The notes under the pieces were generated by a model that saw nothing but the letters and a program-made list of their open reading frames with translations, was not told where the DNA came from and did not search any database. Source: CAZIVO01 sp964542765 (GTDB lineage: Bacteria; Planctomycetota; UBA1135; UBA2386). From it: a stretch of 21,110 nt of DNA. The translations under genes and the position numbers were made by a program. Positions 1 to 7,344 of this stretch are shown piece by piece. The stretch lies in NCBI GenBank assembly GCA_964542765.1, contig CAZIVO010000061.1, forward strand, positions 1 to 21,110. The letters are read 5' to 3'. Numbering within the stretch: the stretch's first letter is position 1; each line of letters starts with the position of its first letter.

Positions 1-1
1 G

Positions 2-1423
2 CGCCGGGCCTTGGCGGTGACGGTCCTGACTGTTTCGGCATGGCTTCTCCAGGCCATGCCCTTGGCGCCGGCCTCATTGATCCCTTTGGCCTTGTTTCCT
101 CTTTGTGGTGTGCAGTCCATGGCGATGGTCGCGCCGTCCTACGCACATCCGATTCTGTGGCTGTTTTTTGGCGGCTTCATCATCGCCTTGGCGATCGAGA
201 AATGTGGACTGCATCGGCGCATAGCGTTGCGCGTGATCTCGTTCATCGGCCTGCGACCCCGTCGTCTGGTCCTCGGATTTCTGATGTCCGGGCTCCTGCT
301 CTCGATGTGGATAAGCAATACGGCGACTACCCTGATGCTCTTGCCGATCGGCGGGGCCTTGATCGACAGGGTGAAACGCGAGGGGATCATGAGTGGTGAG
401 GCCGCTGACCGCCTCGCCGTGGTTCTGATGCTGGGTATCGCTTACGGCTGCTCGGTGGGAGGCACTGCGTCGCCGATTGGCACCTTCCCCAACCTTCTCT
501 ATCTTCAAGAGTACAGCAAGTTCGAGGGCGCGCCCGCCTTCTCGTTCTTCAGCTGGATGCTGGCATTCGCACCCTTCGCGATCTTCTTCGGCCTGGTGAT
601 CTGGGCGCTTTTGGTCTATGTGATCCACCGCCTTCCGGCAGGCAGTGCTGAAGCCGGCGCCAGCATCAAGGCAGAGGCAGCGTCGATGGCTCCGATGGCC
701 TCCTCCGAGCGTCGCGTCCTGTGCCTTTTTCTGGCTGCGGTTGTCCTGTGGATCACGCGAGGCGACATGGAGTTTGGCGATGGCCTGGTCATTCAAGGGT
801 GGGTGAGTCGCATGGGTCTTCCGCACAAGTTCGTGACCGACGGTTCTGTTGCCGTCACGCTTGCTATTCTGGCATTCTTGATTCCTGGCGGAGGTCGAGG
901 CAGTGAGCGATTGATGGATTGGGAGACGGCGCGCAGGCTGCCGTGGGAGATCCTCTTTCTCCTTGCCGGCGGTGTCGCGATCGCCGCAGCATTTCGCGAG
1001 ACCGGTCTCGGTGTGGCGATCGGTGCGGCGACCGCACCGCTGCTTGAGGGTGTATCGCCGTTGCTCGCCGTCATCGGCGTGACGCTCTTCATCACCTTTC
1101 TCACCGAAGTCACCAGCAATACCGCGATCACGGCGATCATGCTGCCGATCCTGGCGGCGACGGCTTCCGGGGCGGGCCTCGATCCGCGGGTTCTGATGTT
1201 GCCGGCGACCATCGCTGCCTCCTGCGCCTTCATGTTTCCGATTGCCACGCCCCCCAATGCCATTGTCTACTCCTCGAACCGTGTCTCGATGAGGCAGATG
1301 GGACGGACCGGGTTCTTCTTGAATTTGACATCGGTTCTGGTCGTGATCATGGTGTTCTGGATCTGGGTGTTTCCGCTGCTCGGAGTGGATCCAGGGATCG
1401 TGCCGGAGTGGGCGAAACGATGA
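2..1423 (+). CDS. SLC13/DASS-family sodium-coupled anion symporter (5'-truncated)
   Basis: Inner-membrane, Na+-coupled symporter of the divalent anion (DASS/SLC13, CitT-like) family, which carries dicarboxylates, sulfate or similar anions; the substrate cannot be told from sequence. Numbered from a TTG at base 11, both Ser-Asn-Thr signatures that bind Na+ and substrate in this family are present: SNTATT at residues 102-107 and TSNTAITAIML near 368-378. The second half also has the conserved PIATPPNAIVYSS stretch; the equivalent stretch in the first half reads GTASPIGTFPNLL, with Phe where Pro is usual. There are about ten hydrophobic segments. The frame is open to the window edge and the protein begins inside the first family-typical segment (LLQAMPLAPASLIPL), so the true start and the first transmembrane helix lie upstream; the TTG at 11 is probably not the start. 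The last codons overlap the next gene in an ATGA, suggesting translational coupling. Confidence 0.88.
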   Translation, partial: RRALAVTVLTVSAWLLQAMPLAPASLIPLALFPLCGVQSMAMVAPSYAHPILWLFFGGFIIALAIEKCGLHRRIALRVISFIGLRPRRLVLGFLMSGLLLSMWISNTATTLMLLPIGGALIDRVKREGIMSGEAADRLAVVLMLGIAYGCSVGGTASPIGTFPNLLYLQEYSKFEGAPAFSFFSWMLAFAPFAIFFGLVIWALLVYVIHRLPAGSAEAGASIKAEAASMAPMASSERRVLCLFLAAVVLWITRGDMEFGDGLVIQGWVSRMGLPHKFVTDGSVAVTLAILAFLIPGGGRGSERLMDWETARRLPWEILFLLAGGVAIAAAFRETGLGVAIGAATAPLLEGVSPLLAVIGVTLFITFLTEVTSNTAITAIMLPILAATASGAGLDPRVLMLPATIAASCAFMFPIATPPNAIVYSSNRVSMRQMGRTGFFLNLTSVLVVIMVFWIWVFPLLGVDPGIVPEWAKR

Positions 1424-3075
1424 CCACCAAGAAACCACTGAGCGTCTTTCTCCTCGGCCTGATGGGGTTCTATGGCTTCTTCGCCCACGGTTACCTGGAG
1501 AGCACTGATGCCGATCATGCCATGCACGCGGCTCGCGCCTGGTGGCTGCGTGGCGATCTCGGTTTACAGGCGGAGGGCCCCGACACCTGGGCAGCAGAGA
1601 GATACATCGTTGCGATGCCCGAGGCCACAAGACAGGGGATGACAGGCGAGAACGGCAAGGTCTACGTTCAGTTTCCGATCGGTCATCAGATCTTGATGGT
1701 GCCGTGTGTCATGCTCGGCGAGCTCTTCGCCCACTGGTTTCCGGAACCGGAGGAGGCGCTCATTCGCGAGAAAGGAGCCGTGCTCGGCGAGTTTTACTGG
1801 GCCCGCTTCTTCGCCAGTTTCTTGCCAGCTTTCTCCGCGGCAGGATCGACCCTGTTGATCTTCCTCCTTGCGGGAGTGCTCGGCTGCGCGGTTCGCGAAG
1901 CCTTGATGGTGACGGTGGCCGCTACTCTGTGCACGCAGTTTTGGCCGGCGTGTAGCGAGACCATGTCGGATCAGCCGGGCCTGTTCTTCTTGCTGCTGAT
2001 GATATGGCTGGTGTTTCGATATCACGCCGGGACAGGAGCCGCTGGCAGCATCTTGTGCGCTGGGCTTGCGGCGGGTGCCGCGGTACTCATTCGATATCAG
2101 CACCTCATTCCGGTGCTGGTGATCTGTGTCATGGTGGTGTTTTCTGCGAGGCGTCGCCAGCGAGGAACGGATGTCCTGTGGCTTGCCCTCGGCGCGCTGC
2201 CGCTGGCTGCGGTTTTCGTGGCAGCTAACTGGCTGCGATTTGGTAACCCGCTCGAAACCGGCTACAGCAAGGGCGCCACCGGTTGGTTTGGCTATCCCCT
2301 CTGGCTCGGCGGAAGTCTGCTCTTGCTGGCGCCGGGCAAGGGGATCTTGCTCTTCTCGCCGCCGCTTTGGCTAGCCCTTGCGCAATGGTTCCACCGCCGG
2401 CTTTTCGAGGTTCCTTGGTTGGTTGCTGGACTCATCTTCGCCCTGTCCGTTTTGATCATGGGCCACAGTCTGGGTTGGGCAGCGGGACAGTGCTGGGGCA
2501 CTCGCTACCTCACTCCTGCCGTCGTGATCGCGGTGACCTTCGGTCTTGCATTGGGCAAGCCGTGGCGGCGGCGTCCGCGGCTGTTCGTTGCCGTGTGCAC
2601 CATCGGTTTTCTGGTGTCTCTGGGAGGAATCCTGTCGCCGTATCGAGGCCAGCAAGATCTGGCTTTCGATGCTGCGCGGACGCACTATGCCCAGGATCTG
2701 GCCGAAAAGAAGATTTCGGAGAACGAGCTGGCTGACCGGGTGAACGTACATCCGATCTACAGCCCGATTCACACGCACTGGATCTATGCCTGGCTATCGG
2801 CCAGCGGCCGCCTGGAGCGTGGGGGCAGCGCGAACACCACCGAACCGCTTTTCGGGATCGATGTCGAAGTGGCCGAGTTCCTCGCTGTGGCGGATGTTAT
2901 TGCGGATCAAGGTGAGGACCGTGGTTTCAGGCACTGGTGGATGCTCTATGCCGCCATGCCGTGGTGGTTTGTGCTGGCCTGGATCGCGGCGACCGCCGGC
3001 GCGCTGATCTGGTCGATGCGGCAGATCTTCGAGACCGGCTCAAGTTCCGGTGCCAAGGAGCCGATGGAGCCATAG
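1420..3075 (+). CDS. polytopic membrane protein, GT-C glycosyltransferase-like
   Basis: A 551-residue integral membrane protein with roughly ten hydrophobic segments. After the first helix comes a loop with an acidic cluster (Y-L-E-S-T-D-A-D) followed by HAARAWWLRGDLGL; an acidic motif in the first external loop and this layout are typical of GT-C enzymes (PMT/ArnT-like, which use polyprenyl-phosphate sugars), but no diagnostic catalytic motif beyond this is seen. Later segments are Trp/Gly/Leu-rich and end in a soluble, charged stretch before a last membrane segment near residues 515-540. I chose the ATG at 1420, which overlaps the stop of the transporter gene (ATGA) and has GGAG upstream at 1404-1407. 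An in-frame GTG at 1408 would add four residues but leaves no room for the ribosome site. Function is inferred only from fold-level resemblance. Confidence 0.72.
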   Translation: MTTKKPLSVFLLGLMGFYGFFAHGYLESTDADHAMHAARAWWLRGDLGLQAEGPDTWAAERYIVAMPEATRQGMTGENGKVYVQFPIGHQILMVPCVMLGELFAHWFPEPEEALIREKGAVLGEFYWARFFASFLPAFSAAGSTLLIFLLAGVLGCAVREALMVTVAATLCTQFWPACSETMSDQPGLFFLLLMIWLVFRYHAGTGAAGSILCAGLAAGAAVLIRYQHLIPVLVICVMVVFSARRRQRGTDVLWLALGALPLAAVFVAANWLRFGNPLETGYSKGATGWFGYPLWLGGSLLLLAPGKGILLFSPPLWLALAQWFHRRLFEVPWLVAGLIFALSVLIMGHSLGWAAGQCWGTRYLTPAVVIAVTFGLALGKPWRRRPRLFVAVCTIGFLVSLGGILSPYRGQQDLAFDAARTHYAQDLAEKKISENELADRVNVHPIYSPIHTHWIYAWLSASGRLERGGSANTTEPLFGIDVEVAEFLAVADVIADQGEDRGFRHWWMLYAAMPWWFVLAWIAATAGALIWSMRQIFETGSSSGAKEPMEP

Positions 3076-3104
3076 GACCCTCTGCGGTTGCGGCGGTTTC
3101 AGGC

Positions 3105-4520
3105 ATGAAAGGCACCCTACTCTTGCTGAGCATGGTCTTGCCCCAGGGCGAGGTCCCGGAGACATCTGCCTCGCAGGTAGATGTCATCGTGCTGGAGAAT
3201 GGTGGCCGGATCGAGGGCCGGATCGCAAGAGAGACCAGCAATTACATCGAGATCCGGATCGACGAGGAGACAGTGGTCGGCTTCGAGAAGTCACGGATCG
3301 AATCGGTGCTCCGATCCGCGAAGATCAAAGAGGCCAAGATTCCGCCGCCGCTTCCACGGCGTGACCAATGGTATGTCCTGCATGATGGAGAAGGGCGTCC
3401 TGTTGGCCACATGCACGCCACGATCACGGTGGATGAGTTGGGCCGCGCGCGGATTGGTGAGGAATGGCGCTTTCGTGGTTCGGGAGGTCCAACGGAGGTC
3501 ACCATGCTCGAGATCGCGGATCGAGATCTGCGGCCGGTGTCGTGCTTCTACCACGAGAGGATGCGACGTGCTCGAGATGACATGGTCATCCACGAGCGGA
3601 CGGTTCGAGCTGAGCTTTCCGATGATGGGTTGGCAGTCGAGAAGCGAACCCTGAAGATCCGCGAGCGAAGGCATTACGAGGCGGAGCCGAAGATGCTGTT
3701 CCCTCTGCTTGCTCTGGAGGTTTTTCGTCGCCGCTCCAGGAGTGAGGATGCAGCTCGGGTTCACGTGGTCTACGACCCCAAGCGCGAGCAGTTTGTGCGC
3801 CGCACCTATACTCCCGGTCAGAGGCGAGAAATTTCTTCCGGAGGCAAGAAGGTCATGGCCAGGGAGTTGCTCGTGGAGGATGCGCAGATGAGCAACTCGG
3901 AGTTTGTGGATGGATCGATGGAAATTCTTCGTCGAGAGATCAACGGGCCAGGTCTGGTGGCAGTTCCGACTACCGAGGATCTCGCGATGCGTTACGTGAC
4001 CTCGCGCGAGCCAATCTATCAAGCGACCATGCTGGCAGAACTTGGCGGGCGCTTTGCGATGTGGCTGCCCAGTCCTGTCTGGAGTTTTTTGGCGCCTGGT
4101 TCAAAGGGATCAGTCACTGCGCACGCTCCGCTCTACAAGGCCAGCGCCAGTCTTGTCCTCATGGATCAGATCGGTCCCGAAGTATTGATCGAATCAGCCG
4201 CTGATGATGTGCATCGGTGGCTGGTGCTCGCCAAGCCAGGGTTCGCCCTCAAGAGTCGCTACCGGGCACGCTTGCGTGATCGACCGACCGTATGCCTGGA
4301 GGCTTTCTGGCAAGAGAAGATGGACGGCAAGGTCGTTGATTATCAAGGGGTCGTGCATGTGTTCTCGGTGGATGGTCGCTACCTGGCACTGTGTCTGGCC
4401 GCGGCTCGCTCGGAGTACAAAAAGATGACCTCGGACTTCGATAGGATTCTGAACAAGGTCGAACTACACCCTCAGTCGGTGCGACCGCAGTTGCAGGGTC
4501 CCTTGGCCCGTCCGCGCTGA
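3105..4520 (+). CDS. exported protein of unknown function with N-terminal beta motif
   Basis: A 471-residue protein I cannot name. It begins with a short signal peptide-like segment (MKGTLLLLSMVLPQG) and then a ~45-residue beta-strand motif of the form D-V-x-V-L-x-x-G-G-R-I-x-G-R-I, followed by alternating hydrophobic residues and a final I-x-S-V. A very similar motif opens the mature part of the exported protein at 19924-21110. The rest is predicted beta-rich: a block beginning WYVLHDGEGRPVGHM, then a C-terminal third with RYRARLRDRPTV and VVHVFSVDGRYLALCL that resembles periplasmic PsbP/DUF1795-type sheets only loosely. The ATG at 3105 is preferred over an open frame reaching back to 2937, because the earlier part lies over the upstream gene and lacks a signal peptide. 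The gap to the upstream gene is 29 bp, so it is probably in the same operon. Its TGA directly touches the stop of the convergent comM. Confidence 0.75.
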   Translation: MKGTLLLLSMVLPQGEVPETSASQVDVIVLENGGRIEGRIARETSNYIEIRIDEETVVGFEKSRIESVLRSAKIKEAKIPPPLPRRDQWYVLHDGEGRPVGHMHATITVDELGRARIGEEWRFRGSGGPTEVTMLEIADRDLRPVSCFYHERMRRARDDMVIHERTVRAELSDDGLAVEKRTLKIRERRHYEAEPKMLFPLLALEVFRRRSRSEDAARVHVVYDPKREQFVRRTYTPGQRREISSGGKKVMARELLVEDAQMSNSEFVDGSMEILRREINGPGLVAVPTTEDLAMRYVTSREPIYQATMLAELGGRFAMWLPSPVWSFLAPGSKGSVTAHAPLYKASASLVLMDQIGPEVLIESAADDVHRWLVLAKPGFALKSRYRARLRDRPTVCLEAFWQEKMDGKVVDYQGVVHVFSVDGRYLALCLAAARSEYKKMTSDFDRILNKVELHPQSVRPQLQGPLARPR

Positions 4521-6059
4521 TCACGCATCCAAGAGTGCTCCAGCGCCCCGCAGGCGAGTGGCTTGCCTGATGTCCGCAACTGTCAGGTCATCGCGATCAT
4601 CGAGATCGGCCAGCGTGCGAGCGATGCGGAGGATCCGCACACGCGATCTTCCGGACATCTTGTAGATCCTCAGCAGGTCTTCGAGTGTGTCGTGAACTCG
4701 ATCATCGGATCCTGCAACGCACTCGAGTTGATGGTCTTCGAGGCGGCCGTTCGGTTTCCATCCTTGCGCTGAGTTGTTGCGGTGGCGCTGTCGGTCGAAA
4801 GCAACCAGAACACGCTCGCGCAAGACCGTGGTCGACCATGCTGGATCGGATGCTTGTCGAAAGCAGGAGGGGTCCAGCGCTGGCACTTCGACCTGAAGGT
4901 CGAATCGATCGATCAGTGGGCCCGATAGCTTGCGGAAGTATCTTTGCTGGCCGCTGGGGGGGCAGACGCATGGGCGAGTGGGATGGCCGAGGTAGCCGCA
5001 AGGGCAGGGATTCATCGCTCCGACGAGAAGAAAATCGGCGGGCATGGTCACGGTCCTGAGGGCTCGGCCGATGGTGATCGAACCGTCTTCCAGTGGCTGC
5101 CGTAGACCTTCGAGTGCCTCGCGCCGGAATTCAGGCAGTTCGTCGAGGAACAGGACACCGTTTTGGGCGAGAGTGACTTCCCCCGGGCGTGGGTCCGATC
5201 CTCCGCCGAGCAAAGAGACGGCACTGCTGGTGTGATGTGGGGATCTCAGTGGGCGGGATCGTGATGCGGATGCTGCTGATCTCGCAGGATTGGTGAGGGT
5301 ATGGATCTTGATGATCTCCAGGGCTTCATCTGTATTCGCGGGTGGCAGGAGCCCCGGCAGTCGGCGTACCAGGGCACTCTTGCCCGAGCCAGGTGGCCCA
5401 GCGAAAAGCAAGTTGTGTCTTCCGGCAGCAGCCACGACCAGTGCGGTCTTTGGCGTTTCGTGGCCGTGAATATCTTCGAGATCGAGAGGCTGCGGCGGGG
5501 GTGCTGTTCGTCGTGGGCGGGCTGGTTGCAGCTTTCGTTTGCCGAGAAGCCAGGAAACTGCTTCGGCGAGGGTTTCGACTCCGTAGATGTTGATCCCTGG
5601 AACGATGGCAGCAGCTTCGGCATCGGTTCGGCTGGAGAGAATTTGGTGCCGACCTTGGTCGCGTGCTGCGATCGCGATTGCGACTGCACCGCAGACGGGG
5701 AGGATCTTCCCTTCCAGCGTGACTTCGCCCAGTGCCGCGAGATTGGCGAACTGTTGCCTCGGGACGAGGTCGCTGGCGCCGGCGAGTGCCAAGGCCATGG
5801 GCAGATCGAAACAGCTACCTCGTTTGCGAATGCCGGCGGGAAGGAAGTTGATGGTCGGGATTCCACGTGGGCTGGGGATGCCACTGGCCATGTAGGCGCA
5901 GAGGATGCGGTGATAGGCTTCTCGGACGACCATGTCGACCAGTCCGAGGATCTTGGGGCCGCGTTCGACCTCGCCATGGTTGGTGACTTCGATGGTGACG
6001 GGAGTTGCGTCCACACCCAGCACGGTTCCACAACCGATGGCCACAGGTTTTTCTTGCAT
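4521..6059 (-). CDS. comM: ComM/YifB-family AAA+ ATPase (Mg-chelatase-like)
   Basis: AAA+ ATPase of the YifB/ComM family. ComM is known in other bacteria as a hexameric helicase that drives branch migration when transformed single-stranded DNA is integrated; the role here is inferred from family. Domains in a 512-residue protein: N-terminal Lon-like ChlI domain about 1-160 (opens with CGTVLGVDATPV), Mg-chelatase AAA core about 190-395, C-terminal Mg-chelatase_C domain about 410-505. Walker A GPPGSGKS is at residues 221-228, Walker B VLFLDELPEF near 301-310, the R-S-P-H-H-T motif and GGGSDPRPGE precede it, and the family NPCPCGYLG / C-V-C / SGPLIDRFDL stretch follows. I chose the ATG at 6059 (GGTGGAG just upstream) because family proteins begin a few residues before this motif; an in-frame ATG at 6092 would add 11 residues. 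Full length and apparently intact. No other competence gene is in the window. Confidence 0.95.
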   Translation of the reverse strand: MQEKPVAIGCGTVLGVDATPVTIEVTNHGEVERGPKILGLVDMVVREAYHRILCAYMASGIPSPRGIPTINFLPAGIRKRGSCFDLPMALALAGASDLVPRQQFANLAALGEVTLEGKILPVCGAVAIAIAARDQGRHQILSSRTDAEAAAIVPGINIYGVETLAEAVSWLLGKRKLQPARPRRTAPPPQPLDLEDIHGHETPKTALVVAAAGRHNLLFAGPPGSGKSALVRRLPGLLPPANTDEALEIIKIHTLTNPARSAASASRSRPLRSPHHTSSAVSLLGGGSDPRPGEVTLAQNGVLFLDELPEFRREALEGLRQPLEDGSITIGRALRTVTMPADFLLVGAMNPCPCGYLGHPTRPCVCPPSGQQRYFRKLSGPLIDRFDLQVEVPALDPSCFRQASDPAWSTTVLRERVLVAFDRQRHRNNSAQGWKPNGRLEDHQLECVAGSDDRVHDTLEDLLRIYKMSGRSRVRILRIARTLADLDDRDDLTVADIRQATRLRGAGALLDA

Positions 6060-6185
6060 GGTCTCCACCCATGGCTGTGCATGCGATGCCATGGAGGTGA
6101 CCTGGATTCTCGGGGGTGGAAGACCTCTTCGGTGGGGGTTTCGACCTCTGTGATCCTCATCTAACCTTGAAGTGTTGTGACGCCC

Positions 6186-6428
6186 ATGGTCCTTGAGACG
6201 ATTCTGTGCCCCGAAGATATCTTCAGGGAGGTCAGCCTTGGCTGCCTTGCTTGCCGGGCCCGTCTGGGTCGGGTGGCTTACATCGAGTGCGATGCGAAGG
6301 ACGGGGCGACTCGGGTTGCGGTATCCGTTTCCATGCTCTCAGGATCGTCTTTGGACCATCGCCGAGGTCGTGGTCATGTGATGCTGCATTGCCGTTGCGG
6401 GCAGAGATCTCTTTTTCACGTCCTCTAG
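6186..6428 (+). CDS. possible small zinc-ribbon-like protein
   Basis: A candidate 80-residue protein (ATG at 6186, TAG at 6426-6428) divergent from comM. It contains C-L-A-C near its first third and, near its C-terminus, G-H-V-M-L-H-C-R-C-G followed by a hydrophobic end (SLFHVL), so a CxxC...CxC pair that could bind zinc. Codons through the middle favour G at position 1 and G/C at position 3, which is mildly coding-like. There is no clear Shine-Dalgarno sequence and the region overlaps no other credible gene. It could equally be a chance open frame in an intergenic region. Confidence 0.35.
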   Translation: MVLETILCPEDIFREVSLGCLACRARLGRVAYIECDAKDGATRVAVSVSMLSGSSLDHRRGRGHVMLHCRCGQRSLFHVL

Positions 6429-6442
6429 ACCCATCATCGTCG

Positions 6443-6459
6443 CACGTCGATCGGACGTG
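6443..6459. terminator. hairpin between convergent genes, no T-tract
   Basis: CACGTC / GACGTG form a perfect 6-bp stem around a 5-base loop, located between the small plus-strand frame and the stop codon of the convergent receiver-like gene. No run of T follows on either strand, so a role as a bidirectional terminator is only a possibility. Confidence 0.25.
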
Positions 6460-6477
6460 ACGGTCACGCCATCGGAC

Positions 6478-6921
6478 TCACATCAGGGTGAGGATCTTCA
6501 TCAAGGCTCCCACGGCAGCGCGGGAGGATGGGTGATAAGACAGGCGTGTGCATCCGTTGATCTCTTCATGGCGCAGGAGATCGGAGCCGAAGATCACGAT
6601 GGGGAGATCGGGGTCGAGGGCCTGGAGATTTTCGATGAGTTGCATCGCGGTTTTCGGGGTCAAGTCTGGTCCCAGGACAAGGAGGTCGTGCCCGCCGCGG
6701 TCAAAGAAGTTTTGGCGGGCGCTTTCCATGTCTTGCGCGAGGTCCATGCGGATGCCTTTTTCCGCCAAGGCATGTTGTAGCGACTCCATGGTCGCGCACC
6801 GGGAGGTGGCAGCGAGGAGGTCCATGGGTGCTGGCGTGGCGTGGGCCATACCCTGTGCATCGGCAACCGCGGTGGGAGGGATCAAGAAATGTGGGCCGGG
6901 GTCCGGTTCCCCTGATGACAT
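6478..6921 (-). CDS. stand-alone receiver-like domain protein, probable pseudo-receiver
   Basis: A 147-residue soluble protein. Residues about 34-147 show the alternating pattern of a response-regulator receiver domain: MDLLAATSRCATMESLQHAL (strand 1, helix 1), DLLVLGPDLTP at 79-89 (strand 3), then LQALDPDLPIVIFGS (helix 3, strand 4) and a short final helix. In ordinary receivers the phospho-acceptor Asp ends strand 3; here that place is Gly84, with Asp86 two positions later, and the acidic pair expected at the end of strand 1 is missing. It is therefore probably not phosphorylated in the usual way. No output domain is attached and no histidine kinase is nearby. The start is uncertain: the ATG at 6921 gives a Pro-rich leader, while in-frame ATGs at residues 25 and 33 would start nearer the domain. 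None has a strong ribosome site. Confidence 0.62.
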   Translation of the reverse strand: MSSGEPDPGPHFLIPPTAVADAQGMAHATPAPMDLLAATSRCATMESLQHALAEKGIRMDLAQDMESARQNFFDRGGHDLLVLGPDLTPKTAMQLIENLQALDPDLPIVIFGSDLLRHEEINGCTRLSYHPSSRAAVGALMKILTLM

Positions 6922-7269
6922 GGTCCATTCGAGAGCGGTATTTCGGTGATTTCCTGACGCTTTGGTGCGGCGATCGAGCCGTCGCCACCCATCTAAAAGA
7001 GGTTTGTATTTCGCGGTGCTCGTGATGGTTGCTCCCCCATGTTGCTATTTCGGCAACTTTCCCTCCGCGTGTTATGAGATGCGACTTCGGGATCTGGAGG
7101 CGGACGATGCCTTTATCGGGTCTTTCTCACTGCCGCCAAGGGCCTGCGCTTTGGGTCGATGTGGTCATCGCGGGGCCCCAGAGTCCTGGTTTGGCCGATC
7201 CGGTAGAGGATCCCATAAATTGGACCTTTGCGTTCATGGTCACTCCAGCGCAAGTTGCATAATGGCGGA

Positions 7270-7317
7270 ACTCTGGGGGCCGCTCGTCGTTAAGCCATAC
7301 CTTGGCCGCCCCGGAGT
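7270..7317 (+). promoter_or_regulatory. possible leader hairpin upstream of the large gene
   Basis: ACTCTGGGG at 7270-7278 pairs with CCCCGGAGT at 7309-7317 (9 bp, one G-U pair, 30-base loop), ending 28 bases before the start codon of the macroglobulin gene. If transcribed it would lie in the 5' leader. The long loop makes this weak evidence of regulation. Confidence 0.2.
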
Positions 7318-7333
7318 GAAGATTTGCCTGATC

Positions 7334-7341
7334 AGGTGGGA
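7334..7341 (+). promoter_or_regulatory. ribosome binding site deciding the start at 7345
   Basis: AGGTGGGA lies immediately upstream of the ATG at 7345, with five bases between AGGTGG and the ATG. It favours this ATG, which also opens a normal signal peptide, over the in-frame TTG at 7324. Confidence 0.7.
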
Positions 7342-7344
7342 ACT

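Larger units (their letters stand above)
6922..7344. other. gene-poor divergent intergenic region
   Basis: About 420 bases between the divergent receiver-like gene and the large macroglobulin gene. I find no convincing coding frame, tRNA or repeat. The plus-strand open frame 6962-7444 has an implausible composition and runs into the signal peptide region of the large gene. A CATAAT at 7258-7263 could be a -10 box for the downstream gene, but no good -35 element sits 16-18 bases upstream, so promoters for both genes are presumed here rather than identified. Confidence 0.5.

Noticed and set aside
74..1630. A 518-residue minus-strand open frame opposite the transporter gene
   Set aside because: Composition is extremely rich in Arg, His and Gln with no hydrophobic core, typical of an antisense shadow; the plus strand carries conserved DASS motifs.
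4518..4772. Read-through of the TGA at 4518-4520, which also opens into a long plus-strand frame
   Set aside because: The extension lies antisense to the conserved C-terminal domain of comM, whose codon pattern explains the open frame. There is no signal in the extension protein.
5301..6164. A 287-residue plus-strand frame over comM
   Set aside because: It is antisense to the Walker A region and N-terminal domain of a well-conserved ATPase and matches no family pattern I know.
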